A stretch of DNA of 64,000 nt, from positions 84,916 through 148,915 of the forward strand of contig SWDT01000076.1 of assembly GCA_009193035.1 (NCBI GenBank), read 5' to 3'. The notes under the pieces are model-generated. The model did not search any database, was not told where the DNA came from, and was given only the letters and a program-made list of their open reading frames with translations. Positions 33,634 to 45,323 of the stretch are shown in pieces. How positions within the stretch are numbered: the first letter of the stretch is position 1; each line of letters begins with the position of its first letter. The position numbers and the translations under genes are program-made. The stretch is from Halicephalobus mephisto. Its lineage: Eukaryota > Nematoda > Chromadorea > Rhabditida > Panagrolaimidae.

Positions 33634-34300
33634 ATGCCCAAATCCTACAAACGTGACAGAAAAAGCCATAAGAATCGGCCCGCGAGGACGGCTTGGGCCA
33701 AAAACAAGAAGAAGGCCCTCAAGAAGAAACAACGAGCCGCCACTACTTGGTAAATTTCGATTGTTTTTTGTAAATCTCGTCCTAAACTTTTCAGCAATGC
33801 TATTCAGCAACAGTGGGATAAGTGTAAGACGACTATCGGGAACTTGACATCTATGGGATTAAGCACGAACGTGAACAAAACCATCGCCTTACCTAAAGTC
33901 GGGTTTTTAAATTTCATATATGAATTTTTACCAGTTTTTGTTCTAGAACCGTATCCAAGCTGAAATCGAGGTCGATCAACTGGCAGAGGCTCTGGCGAAA
34001 GGGAAGTCCCTGGAAAAGCCCAAGGCTCCGAAAGCTGATGTCATAGACACTCTGGAAAAACAAGCCAAAGAGAAAGAAGAGTACGTCAAGAAAAGAAGAA
34101 CAGGCCCGATCTTGATGCAGAAAGACATCCAGTTTTGTTCAGAAATGATCCGAAGACACGGAGACGACTACGAAGCCATGGTGAGAGATCACCTGAACAT
34201 CTACCAAGACACGCCCAAGCAAATCGAACGGAAGATCAACACGTTCAAACGTTCCAAAGTTTATAAAAAGTTAACTGAGGGAGAGAAAATGGAAGAATAA
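33634..34300 (+). CDS. NOP16: Nucleolar protein 16 (60S ribosome biogenesis)
   Basis: Three exons as read: 33634-33749, 33795-33897 and 33947-34300, giving 190 residues, close to the family length of about 180-230. It is a nucleolar assembly factor of pre-60S ribosomes. The N-terminus is very basic (MPKSYKRDRKSHKNRPARTA, KNKKKALKKKQR). The central part has the family's W....T..NL..MGL..N.N pattern (QQQWDKCKTT, NLTSMGLSTN). The C-terminus has the conserved MIRRHGDDYEAMVRDHLNIY and QIERKINTFKRSK. An acceptor-like GATTACAG lies 8 bases upstream of the ATG, consistent with spliced-leader addition. The donor of intron 2 (GTCGGG) is unusual. The gene is head-to-tail with the MYND gene about 500 bases downstream. 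Confidence 0.9.
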
Positions 34301-34808
34301 TTTGTTTCTTTATTGTTGAGTTTATAAAATTTATTAATTTTTGGTTTTGGGACGAAAATTTGTATTAACTTTTAGGGTACAGTATTTTGGGAATTGGGAA
34401 CTGGTAAGTTGATTTTCAACATCAAAGTTAATTGTTTTAAAATAAAAATTTTAAATAAAATTTTTCGAATAAAAAATACTTTTTTTAAATGATTTTTCTA
34501 ACTATTAATAGAATAACATTTTGTAATTTCAATTTTAGTATTTTTATAAATAAAAAAGAATTATAAAAAAATTGAAATTTTATAGCATTATTTGAACTAC
34601 AGTTATTCCTAACACGATTGTTTTTTTTCGACCAGTTTGTACGGATTTAACTGGTTTGAAAATTTTGGAACTTTTAAACAATATCCTAAAATTTGCCTTT
34701 TTTTACATTTTTTTTACCTTTTTTTTTTACTTTTTTCTTGTTATTTTTTATCCTTAATTCTTCGCGTTGATTATCTTCATCTTGCTCGACTTTTCGCGGA
34801 CAGATTCC

Positions 34809-35780
34809 ATGGGTCCGGAAACTTCGACAACGAGTATCGACAAAGTTGTGGATTCCGTTGTTTCTCGCATTTTCAACGAGAATGACAACGATCTCCCTTC
34901 TGCTGATTTTTGCTTTACTCGAAGGTATGCCTATAAGCTAATTAATGAACAGTAAGTTTAAATTCGATATTTCTATGTAATTCTATGATTTTTACAGTCA
35001 TTTGATCAAGCCGAATCCCTTTGCTCTTGCTTTTGGTGATCTTCTGAGTGACTTAGCTGAAAACATTGAGTACTACGATGTGTCTTTTGGGAACCGCATT
35101 ATGGACGCCGTTGATTATATGAATTCTTTCCAACGACCAATAATGCCGATGGTGAAGAAATCGCTCTATTGTATATATCGTGAACGTCTGCAAAGCGGAA
35201 GAAACGAGATTTTTCCTCACGTCTTTGGCCGGATTCATCGACATCAATTCAACCTACTTGCTGAAAATGTGCTAGAACGTGGTAAAGTTCTGAACAAAAG
35301 ATATGTGTAAGTTTGGCTTTTACACCATATCCTACTTAGTAATTTTGCTTCAGTGATCTTCTGCAGACTAAACAACAATCGACTCTCACTCGTTTTGAAC
35401 AAATCGACGTCCAGAGAGCAATGGAAGAAGCCGAAGCAAGAAAGTCCATCAGCTGCTACTCGTGTCTGAATCCGGCGACGTATCATTGTTGTGAATGGCG
35501 ATACTACTGTTCGTCCGACTGTCAGAAGAAAGAAGCTAATCATTTTTCAAGCCATCCTATCCTATTTGAGAATCCTAAAGTTGCTGTTCTCGATAGACGT
35601 TGCTTGCCGAAGAGAGTTACTCGACCTCAGCCAAAGTTGGATTTTCCGGATTTCCTCGGACTCGACGATCCTTGTTCTCGAAACGACTGTGAGAGCGATT
35701 CGAGCACATCAAAGTCAGATAGCTCCATGAGCGACAAGGAAAACATCACAGATAGGAAATCCTTCATTAAGAAAGTTTAG
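34809..35780 (+). CDS. MYND zinc-finger protein, BRA-1/ZMYND11-like
   Basis: Three exons as read: 34809-34951, 34998-35306 and 35354-35780, 292 residues. A zinc-binding MYND finger at about residues 200-240 is clear (ISCYSCLNPATYHCCEW, then YYCSSDCQKK and H...H). Its CYxC...YHCC...YCS..CQ pattern is closest in memory to the MYND of ZMYND11/BS69 and the nematode BMP-receptor-associated proteins BRA-1/BRA-2; those fingers bind PxLxP-type peptides. The last cysteine of the consensus is replaced here (H...H then P). The 180 residues before the finger are not recognised. The tail is Ser/Asp-rich. ATG 34809 was chosen because the frame upstream has no other ATG. It lies about 500 bp after NOP16 and 260 bp before the P450, all on the plus strand. 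Confidence 0.75.
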
Positions 35781-36041
35781 TTCATCGTTGTAAGTTTGAT
35801 GTTGTTTCGTTTAGTGTTTTGTTATTTTTATTTAAATTACTTTTATTTTCTTCATTGTTTCTAATTTTCGATCTTTGAGAATTAGTGTAGCATCATGTGT
35901 TTTTGATTTCTAAAACTACAAAAAATGTACGTTCTGACTTTGGTTGATTTGACTGATAGACTCTAGTTCTTTATCAACGAGAAGGTTTTTAATGCTCAAA
36001 TTCAGGAGAATTTTCCATTTTTTGCAAAAATCACTCAACTG

Positions 36042-38248
36042 ATGGCTTCCATAACTTCAATAATTTTTTCTGGATTCATCGCCCTGATCATCGTTAGTCT
36101 CATCCAGAGATATAAACGGATTCAACTGGCGAAAAAACTTGGCTTAAATGGACCGAAACCAGATATCATATTTGGAAATCTTTTTGAACTCGTCAAAGTG
36201 ACGTTTGTTGTGAGTTTTTTAATATAATAATTAAAAATAAAAGTTTTAAATAATATTGAAAGTAAATTGTAAATTTTAGAAATTAAAAAAACGGAAAACA
36301 AGTTGTTAAATTTGTTATTTTTTAAATTTTTACAAAATTCCTAAAAATTGTATTTTTTATAAAAATTAGAAATAATTTTTTAGAAATATTTTAATACAAA
36401 TTTTAAAAATTCAAAATTTTCGGATTAATGGAAATCACGAAAAAAGCCAAATCTTTTACTTTTTCCGTTTTTTCAAAAATTTTGTTTAGAAGAAAATTTT
36501 AAAAATTATATATAAATTTTTACTTTTAAAATTTAACATTTTCAGAAAGGTCGTGAACATATTCCAGCAATGTTCCATGATTGGCAGAAAGTTTTTGGAG
36601 ATACTTTTGCGTTTTATCTCGGAGTCTACAACCTCCAGATCAGCACTACAAACAAGGAATTCATAAAAGAAGTCTTCATCAAGCAATTTTCGAAATTCAC
36701 AGATCGCGAATTGGTGACTCCGTTGACGGGTTGTTTTCCTATGTATGAGAGTCTTCTTCAAATCGGGAAAGTTGGTCCTAGGAATTATGGCTGGAAAGAA
36801 ATCCGATCAATTGTATCTCCTGCTTTTACAACAGGGAAAATGAAACTCATGCATCCACTTCTTCATGAAAGAACAATGAAATTAACGGAAATTTTAGATA
36901 AGAAATCGAAGGAAAATCCGATAATAGATCTTTATGAAGAATTCCAAGCTTTGACAATGGATGTCATCGGAAGAACCGCCTTCGGGGTTGATGCCGATTC
37001 CTTGAATGACAGGAATGATCTTTTCTACATCCAATGCAGGAAATTCTTCATTGATTTCAATGTCAAAAGTAGTCCAACTGTTCTTCTTGGATGTAAGTTT
37101 GAGTTTTATAAAAATATTATGGAAATAAAAAACCAAGTTTTTATGAATTGTCTCTGGACAGACTTAGAATTTGTTAGATTAAAACAGTATGCAAAAATTT
37201 CGACTTTTTATATTGATTATTTTCCAATTAATGACATATTTAGAAAATTGAAAATTAATTTTTTTATGAAGTTGCCTTGATATGAATTTCTAGAACTTTT
37301 TAAAACTTAAAATCATACGGAAATTTTGATTTTGTTAATTTTTATAATAGTATAGGCATAGAAATTTATGTTAAAGTGGTTTTTATTTTTATAATAATAT
37401 AATTTTGAAATTTTACTTTTGTTTTTTTTTCAGTCCTTTCCTGGCCTATTGGGTATATTCTTCGTCCTTTTTCTTCTGTAAATATTGCTCAACAAAAAGT
37501 TGCAAATAATCTTCGGAAAGTGGTAGCTTACAGAAAGGAACACATGGAAGACTACAAGAGAGTAGATTTGATTCAGATTCTTCTGGCAGAAGATGAAGAA
37601 CGTCAAAAAAGAGAAAATAAACCTCCAATGCATATTGACACAATTGTTTCGAATTGTTTTGCTTTTATGGTTGCTGGTTATGAAACTACTTCAACGGCCT
37701 TGGCTTATGCTTCTTGGTTACTGGCTAAGCATCAAGATGTTCAAGAAAAATTATATGAAGAAATAAGAAATACACTTGAAGATGCTCCAGCAGATTACGA
37801 TAATGCGATGAAAATGCCGTATTTGGATGCTGTTTTTAGAGAAACCCTCAGGCTGAAACCGCCGGTAGTGTTCTTTACTGGAAGGACCTGTATTGAAGAA
37901 ACCACCATCAACGGAATCAGAATCCCTAAGGGTGTGAATGTGAATGTTCCTGTTCATGCTGTACATTGGAACGAGGATAATTGGGAAAATCCGTTTGAAT
38001 TTAATCCAGAAAGATTTACTGATAAGAAACCTTATGATCCATTGACTTGGATACCCTTTGGTATTGGTCCTAGACATTGTGCTGGAATGAGATTTGCTGA
38101 AATGGAATTTAAATTGGCTTTTGTTGAAGTCATAAGAAAATTCAAATTAGAATTATCCAAAGAATCTCAAGATCCTCTACTTTCTCAAATCACAGCGGCC
38201 CTTTACAGACCTTTGGACGAAGTTTACATCAAAGTCACTGCTAGATAA
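36042..38248 (+). CDS. Cytochrome P450, CYP3 clan (CYP13A/CYP25-like)
   Basis: Three exons as read: 36042-36197, 36546-37092 and 37434-38248, 505 residues, full length. It is a membrane-bound haem monooxygenase of the endoplasmic reticulum, oxidising lipophilic compounds with electrons from P450 reductase. There is an N-terminal anchor (about residues 5-24) and a proline-containing hinge ([13 protein letters not shown]). C-helix: W-K-E-I-R in [11 protein letters not shown]-helix: [13 protein letters not shown]-helix: [18 protein letters not shown]. Haem loop: [17 protein letters not shown], with Cys450 as the haem ligand. All key residues are present. Such enzymes in nematodes are typically xenobiotic-inducible. 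The three aldo-keto reductases and the epoxide hydrolase are the next genes to the right, giving a detoxification neighbourhood. Confidence 0.92.
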
Positions 38249-38544
38249 TTTTCTACAAAAGTAATTATAATAATTTACACTTTACTGTAATTTGTCATAT
38301 TGTAATTACTGTATTATAAAAATAAGAAAATTTTAATGTTTAAAAAAATATTCGAAATTGAATTTTTTAAAACATTTTCAAAATTATTTTTATTTTTTTG
38401 TAGAAATTTTATAATTTTAATAAATAGAAATAATTTAATTAGGAAAATTAAATGTTAAAATTGATTAAAAAATAAATACTTTGAAAATAATTAAGCGGAA
38501 ATTCGCCAATCGAATAAGCGAATTTATTTCGATTTTGTCAACTA

Positions 38545-38990
38545 TTAATAGTTTTTAATCGGAACGGCGATGACGTCACCGATCCAAAGACTGCTAACAG
38601 TCTTAACAAAGATTTATCGATCGTGTTGCTTTTTTATTTTATAACTTGTTTATAATAATAGTTTAATTACCTAATTTTGAGATTTAAGTTTGGAATAAAA
38701 TAACAGAAAACATTTCGAACAGTATCAATCCACGATATATATTTTTAGGTTTAGAGGATATCTGTTCTTTACTTTTTGACGAATATCATTGGTTTTATTA
38801 AATATCTATGTATCTGATCAAAACGGCGATAAATCTACCGATCCAGAGATTGCTAACAGCCTTAACAAAGATTTATCGATTATGTTGCTTTTTTATTTTA
38901 TAACTTGTTTATAATAATAGTTTAATTACCTAATTTTGAGATTTAAGTTCGGGATAAAATAACAGAAAACATTTCGAAGTTTTACACTTT
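38545..38990. repeat. Tandem duplication of about 260 bp
   Basis: 38565-38730 and 38825-38990 are near-identical (shared 'cttaacaaagatttatcgat', 'ttgcttttttattttataac', 'ataatagtttaattacctaa'). The first copy contains the CRE-like palindrome TGACGTCA, which the second has lost. It lies between the convergent P450 and first reductase genes. Confidence 0.85.
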
Positions 38991-39101
38991 TATTAAATTA
39001 TTTTATTCTAAGAAATTTACGAAAAATAAATAACAGATCTTAAATAAGCCTTGGAAACTAAATTTAGATGACTTCAGAAAGTTACTGTAGTTGAATTTTC
39101 C

Positions 39102-40219
39102 TTAATTAATAAGTCCGTTTTTTCTGAGAGCATCCTTCCAAGGATGATAAGGATGGTCTTTGACAAAATCGAATAAGAATAACTGCTTGTCTTCTTTGAT
39201 GGAGTTGAACTCGTTCATTTCCTCCTGGGTGAGGGAGAAATCGAGAACATCGAAGTTCTCTTTCAATCTTTTCTCATTTGTCGACTTCGGAATTGTCGAA
39301 ATTCCGCGTTGCATCAGTTGTCTAATCAGAATCTGAGCTGGGGTCTTGTTGTACTTCTTCGCGAGTTTCTGGGTGATAGGATGAGCCATAGGGTCCTCTT
39401 CTGGCTTAATTCCTTCCTTGACTGCCACAGGACGTCCAGGAGATCCGATGGGAGCGTAAGCAGTTAGGGTCATGCCTAACTTCTTACAGAACTCGAATAG
39501 TTTTTTCTGAGGATGGAGAATGTGACATTCAACTTGGTTGTTCATCGGTTTGACCGTAGCCTTGTCGTACAAGTTCTGGATTTGTTCTTCGTTGAAATTG
39601 GAAACTCCGATAGCCTTCAACTTTCCTTCATTATAGTACTTCTCAAAGGTTCTCCAGGTGTCGATGTGAGGAGTAAGTTCGATTTCGGCCTTTCCTGAAA
39701 ACAATTCTTCTCGAGTAGTGGCCTTCATTGGAGTCGGAGTGTGGATCAGATACAGATCGATATAATCCATTCTGAGCCGTTTCAAGGATTCTTCGATGTG
39801 TTTTTCCGGCTGAGCATGACCAAAAATCGGCAATTTAGAAGTTATAAAAATGTCTTCTCGCTTGAATTTTCCGTTTTTAATATACTCTTCGATGACTTTT
39901 CCAATGATGTGCTCGTTGCCGTACATGACAGCAGTGTCGAAATAACGATAACCGACATCCAGAGCAGTCCTCATCGCGGATTCCAATTGCGCTTCATCAG
40001 TCGCCTAAAATCACAATTATAGATACTTGATTATTACGAAATCATCTCAAGATGGGTATATGATCTTCTAATGTACTGTTAAATTTCCTATAATTTCGAA
40101 AATTGTAACTTTTTGAAGGAATTTGATATATGAAAACTCAAACCAACCTGCCAAGTCCCCAATCCCAGCAAGGGAAGTTCTCTCCCATTGAGCATTTTAG
40201 CAGATCCGACGTTAGCCAT
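39102..40219 (-). CDS. Aldo-keto reductase, paralogue 1
   Basis: Two exons as read: 40219-40148 (24 codons) and 40004-39102, 324 residues, typical for the family. NADPH-dependent cytosolic reductase of aldehydes and ketones with a TIM-barrel fold. Catalytic tetrad visible: Asp47 and Tyr52 (YFDTAVMYGNE), Lys81 (FITSKL) and His112 (LYLIHTPT). NADPH-binding elements are GVSNFN, TAYAPIGSPGRP and IPKSTNEKRLKENFDV. An acceptor-like GTTTTCAG lies about 32 bases upstream of the ATG, suggesting trans-splicing; an in-frame ATG further up (40270) would then be spliced off. It has two close paralogues downstream on the same strand. The intron is 143 bp, the shortest of the three copies, at the identical position. 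Confidence 0.92.
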
Positions 40220-40299
40220 TGTGAATTTCGGAAGTTTGAAAGAAGTTAATCTGAAAACCGAAGCTATCATGAAACTACTGACTTATATATGTAGCGCAG

Positions 40300-41675
40300 A
40301 GACCAAGAAACACAAAAGATATAAAAATTGATGACTTTTTTTTGTGCTCAAAGTGAGTGCTGTCTCCCTCTCTCTGTTGCGTAGATAAATAAAAATTGTA
40401 AAAAAATAAAAAATAAAAATTGTAAAAAAATAAAAAATAAAAAATAAAAAATAAAATAATTAAGAAATTTTAAACAATTAAAAATTAAAATGAAAAAAAA
40501 TAAATTTAAAACAATTTCAAATTTAAAATCAAAAATATTTTAAAAAATATTAAAATTAAAAAAAGAAAGATCAAAACACATGAAAAAACTTGTTTTATAT
40601 AATTTTAATGCTGAAGAATTTAGAAAAAAGATTTTTATATTTTCGAAATTTTTGCAAGTCCGTTTGAAGTGTTCTTTTGGAATGCGTCATATATCATTTT
40701 GTGTCTTTTGAAATGTAAATTCAGAATCTATATTCTATTTCTGCTGAGCATTTGTCTGGAACAAAATAACACAGATTCTTTGCAATTATGTCCAACAGAG
40801 CACAATCAATACACAGGTAATTTGCAGTCTACTAACTGAATGCAATCAAACACATTTGATTTCAGTCACTTAGAATCTAACTGTGCTCGATTGCAGTAAT
40901 TGTCATCGATTATAATCAGAATTCAATATATTAAAAATTGCATTCAGTTAAACGTGATTGCAAATTACTTGTGAGGAAAAAAATGTTTCAAACACATCGA
41001 TTGCATTCAGTTATAATCAAACTTTGCTCGATTGCAGTAATTGCCATCGATTATAATCAGAATTCAATATATTAAAAATTGCATTCAAAGACTCATGTAT
41101 TGATTTATTCAGTTAAACGTGATTGCAAATTACCTGTGAGGAAAAAAATATCTCAAACATATCGATTGCATTCAGTTATAATCAAACTTTGCTCGATTGC
41201 AGTCATTGTCATCGATTATAATCAGAATCGAATATATTAAAAATTGCATTCAAAGGCTTTTATGTATTGATTGCATTCATTTAACAGTGATTGTAAATTA
41301 TCTGTACAAGTTTCGATTATGCTCATTTATTGTGAGACCTGAAAAAAATTATGATGACAATTGAGCACAACCAGTTGCTAATTTAGTTACCCTTTCTTTG
41401 GTTTCCAAGCTTTCACTAGCCAAACACGTAAATATTGATTTTTTTATTTTTATTCAGAAAACAAATAATCAACAATTTTTCGTGGAGATTCAAGCCATAT
41501 CCGTCAAATATCCCTTATTAAAGTAATTTTTGGCGGTAAATACAATTAAAAATATAAATCAGCCTGTAGTTTTTCTCACAGAATTAGATTCAATGAAGTG
41601 ATAGCCACTACGAGAGTTCTTATCGATAGAGTAATTTCCCAAGTTATTCCCATATATCTAAAACTATTCGATATA
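40300..41675. other. Intergenic repeats between the reductase gene and MITEs
   Basis: 40380-40600 is A/T-rich. 40790-41330 holds tandem units of about 160 bp with 'gctcgattgcagtaattg', 'catcgattataatcagaatt' and 'caatatattaaaaattgca', at least three copies. No coding frame is recognised. Confidence 0.7.
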
Positions 41676-42205
41676 CAGTAGAACTTGGATATAAGATACT
41701 CTTGTTATAATATATCTCTTGTTATAGCATACGGTGTGAGTGAATTTGGTTAGTTTATCTTCAAATAGACCCTGTTATAACATATATTTCTTTATAACAT
41801 ACGCTTTACCGGGTTTCAAGGGGATATCTCATATCGAAATTCGACTGTACAATAGAACTTCGATATAAGATACCCTTGCTATAACATATCTCGCTTTATA
41901 GAATACGGTCTAAGTGAGCGAGTTTGGTTAGTTTATCTTCAAATAGACCCTGTTATAACATATATTTCTTTATAACATACACTTTACCGGGTTTCAAGGG
42001 GGTATCTCATATCGAAATTCGACTGTACAATAGAACTTCGATAGAAGATACCCTTGCTATAACATATCTCGCTTTATAGAATACGGTCTAAGTGAGTGAG
42101 TTTGATTAGTCTGCCTTCAAGTTTACCCCTGTTATAACATATCCTTTCTTATAACATAAACTTTGCCCCGGTCCCTAAGAGGTACCTTATATCCAAGTTC
42201 TACTG
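41676..42205. mobile_element. Three head-to-tail MITE copies (Tc1/mariner-like ends)
   Basis: The composite starts TA-CAGTAGAACTTGGATATAAG and ends with the inverted CTTATATCCAAGTTCTACTG-TA, so it has terminal inverted repeats and a TA target duplication. Inside are three units of about 175 bp joined at 'cgactgtacaatagaacttc' (near 41848 and 42026). Each unit carries the internal phrases 'ccctgttataacatat' and 'ttaccgggtttcaaggg'. Non-coding and non-autonomous. Confidence 0.85.
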
Positions 42206-42602
42206 TATTTAATTAATGCAAGTTGGCAGCTATCCCTTCGCAATCACCGATGTCCTTCATTTTGACTGATGGATTGTATACTGTGCCTAGTATATTCAAA
42301 CCTTTTTTTGATGCTTCACGAGTAGGAAATAGAAATAAGTAACGAATTATAAAAATAATAAGTTTATCTGAATAATATTTTTCGTGATTTTCTTTCTCTG
42401 GAATCAATTCAAAATTTTCATCTTTATCTTCTCTAGCATCTATTGATTCCACCGGATACTATTCTTAGTTAGACTGTAGCTGATTTAAACTTTTGTCATT
42501 TTGGGATAATTTTTCTGTTTTCACAAATGTTAAAAAGCGTTTTTTAATACATTTGAAAATAATGCTACCACACTACCATATTAGTGAATAATCTTATAAA
42601 TA

Positions 42603-42774
42603 CAGTGAAACCTCGGTAAAAACAACCCTAAGGGACGGCAGAAAAGTTGTTTTTACAGAGGAGTTGCCTTTATCGAGGGGTTTACTAGGGGAAAATCCAC
42701 AGTAGGGGTCGGAACCGAGTTGTCTTTAAAGAGGATTTGCTTTTATCGAGGGTGTTTATATCGAGGTTTCACTG
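42603..42774. mobile_element. 172-bp MITE with CAGTGAAACCTCG ends
   Basis: CAGTGAAACCTCG at 42603 and its reverse complement ending at 42774 are flanked by TA on both sides (42601-42602, 42775-42776). The interior has 'tttttacagaggagttg' and 'aaagaggatttgc' but no coding capacity. This is typical of Tc1/mariner/pogo-derived MITEs. Confidence 0.88.
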
Positions 42775-43215
42775 TATATAAAAAACTGAAACATTCATTA
42801 GTATTAAAAAATAAACTTAGATAAAAGCAAAAAATAACGTAAAAATTGTCCAATTTGATGTCAAAATAAAAAACTAAGTTATAGAGTTTATTACTGTTGA
42901 CTGTGGTTTTGAATTTTCTACCTTAGTCTTTGTTAAGATTTAGAAGTAGAGAAATACTACAAATCTTTACTTAAACAATAGTACAGACGAACAACCTATA
43001 TATGTGACAATAGCACAGCTCAAAGTCACTCATGCCCTACAGTATTCCAGAGTTCCTGGTATTCAGGCTATCTCTTCAGGTCTTCTCTATTATATTTTCT
43101 ATCCCAACAGTCTTAAAAGAACAAATGACGCAAAAATGTTGACTACATTTAATTAAAACCAACATTTGCTGAATTGTAATCACTAATATTGGTTATGTTC
43201 AAATAGAATCTAATA

Positions 43216-44865
43216 CAGTGTGGGCCAAAAAAAAGACGAAATCGAATTTTCTCGAAAATTAGAAGAGCTATCAATGTGTGCCGTTTTGAGGGTTGATAGT
43301 ACTTGACAGTATCTTCATTTTGACAGTATGACCATCTCTGAGGGTCTCGTCGCGAAAAAGTTACGGTCATTTTCAGAACAAAAATGCACTGTTTTTAGCC
43401 CTTTTTCTGCGCGCCTTCTCCCGTGACACACAGATGATTTCAGAATCTGGTTTATGATTCATCTGAAAGCCCATCCTTGAAACTACAAGTGCTGAGGGTT
43501 TCAGAATCCAGCTCCACTGACGGCTTCAGGAGATCGATTTGAAGCCAAAAATTTTTTGGAATTTTTTTTCGACCGTCGACTTTCAGAAGCTGTCTACGGC
43601 TTCGACGGTGACTTCAGAAGCTCAAATTGCATCTGAAGAAACTTCAGGGTCTTTCTGATTTTTCCACCAAAAATCACCGGATTCTGAAAAGGTCGAATTT
43701 TCGACCCTCTGATAACCCAACCCACTTGAGTGAGGTCAAGTACCCCCGCTTCCAGAAAATCAGTAAAAATGAAGCGTAGAACACAAAAGAGATATGTTTG
43801 TAGGGGTAATCGACCCCGTTGAATCCAAAGTGGTGCCGGATTTATAATATTTCTATCGAGGAAAGTTTTATTTTAATATTTGATTAAAAATAGCGACAAC
43901 AATAACAATCAGCTTTCAACAGTTGAATAACTGTTCAAAGTCTTGAAATTGGATCTGAAAAAGAATCCATGAAGAAAAATCGCAGCTTACGAACTCAAGG
44001 GAAGTTAGCTGGCAAAGCCAAACCCTGTAAGTTGAAGATTGCCATCAGAAAAATCTGGAATGAATTGACTCCAGCTATTTGCTGTAGCTGATCAGTGAGT
44101 TCAAGGAGCGGTTGTCAGTATGCAGCCGAGCAGGAGGGGAACACTTTAACAGTTATTCAACTGTTGAAAGCTGATTGTTATTGTTTTGTTATTTTTAATC
44201 AAATATTAAAATAAAAATTTTTTTCGTAAAAATATCGCGAATCCGACACCACCATTAGATTCAGCGGGGTCGATTACCCCTACAAACATATCTGTTTTTT
44301 GTTCTATGCTTCATTTTTCCTGATTTTCTGAAAACGGGGGTACTTGGCCTCCTTCCGGTAGGCCGGGTTACCAAAGGGTTGAAAATTCGACCTTTTCAGA
44401 ATCCGGTGATTTTTGGTGGAAAAATCAGAAAGACCCTGAAGTTTCTTCAGATGCAATTTGAGCTTCTGAAGTCACCGTCGAAGCCGTAGACAGCTTCTGA
44501 AAGTCGACGGTCGGAAAAAAATTCCAAAAAATTTTTGGCTTCAAATCGATCTCCTGAAGCCGTCAGTGGAGCTGGGATTCTGAAACCCTCAGCACTTGTA
44601 GTCTGAAGGATGGGCTTTCAGATGAATCATAAACCAGATTCTGAAACCTCCTGTGTGTCACGGAGGAAGCGCGGCAGAAAAAGGGCTAAAAACAGTGCAT
44701 TTTGTTTCTGAAAATGATCGTAACTTTTTCGCGACGAGACCCTCAGAGATGTCATACTGTCAAAATGAAGATACTGTCAAGTACTATCAACCCTCAAAAC
44801 GGCACATTGATAGCTCTTCTAATTTTCGAGAAAATTCGATTTCGTCTTTTTTTTGGCCCACACTG
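43216..44865. mobile_element. 1.65-kb foldback element with arms of about 720 bp
   Basis: The ends are CAGTGTGGGCCAAAAAAAAG and its reverse complement. The inverted arms continue inward from 43216 to about 43940 and from about 44143 to 44865 with high similarity, leaving a unique centre of about 200 bp. Open frames inside are non-coding readings of the arms. The CAGTG..CACTG end suggests a Tc1/mariner-mobilised element, though a clean TA duplication is not seen on the right (CTG then TTA). Confidence 0.9.
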
Positions 44866-45323
44866 TTATTGAAAATTCCACTCAAAGGCTCTTATACATT
44901 AATTCCGCTCAGTCAGACATGCTTGCAGATTATCTGTGAATCGATGGAAATTACTTGAGTAGCAACCAAATGCAAACTCCTACAATGGAAATCGTTGTTA
45001 GGATGACAGCACTTTCCGCAATTTTTGGAGTGAATTTTTTTCCACAGTTATATTTTAGGCACATCGTCGGATAAAGTATTTCTTAAGAACTGAGTTTATT
45101 CCGTTATTTAGAAAACTACTCATCATCGCATTACTAACCATATTTATGATTTCAAAGAAGATTGAATACTTTTCGTGATTGGGTTAATAAATTTTTATTT
45201 TTTTTACTCTATCGTTTCGTTCCAAAAGAACATCTAGCAAAATAACATATTCTAAATCGGTATTTTAAAAACTGAAAAATTATGCAAAGATTAGATCAGA
45301 AAAATATAGTAGCAAAACTTTTC

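Noticed and set aside
37093..37280. Continuation of P450 exon 2 to a stop at 37280
   Set aside because: A GTAAGT donor at 37093 and TTTTCAG acceptor at 37433 restore the P450 frame exactly; the extension is intron.
39513..40022. Plus-strand ORFs opposite the first reductase (and the equivalents at 45738-46277 and 48837-49079)
   Set aside because: They are antisense readings of the conserved reductase coding sequence and recur because the paralogues are similar.
42213..42452. 79-codon minus-strand ORF next to the MITE
   Set aside because: Looks partly coding-like, but no domain, splice context or homologue could be recognised. Too weak to call.
43149..44958. ORFs overlapping the ends of the foldback element
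   Set aside because: They read through inverted arms and are related to each other only because the arms are; no domain character.
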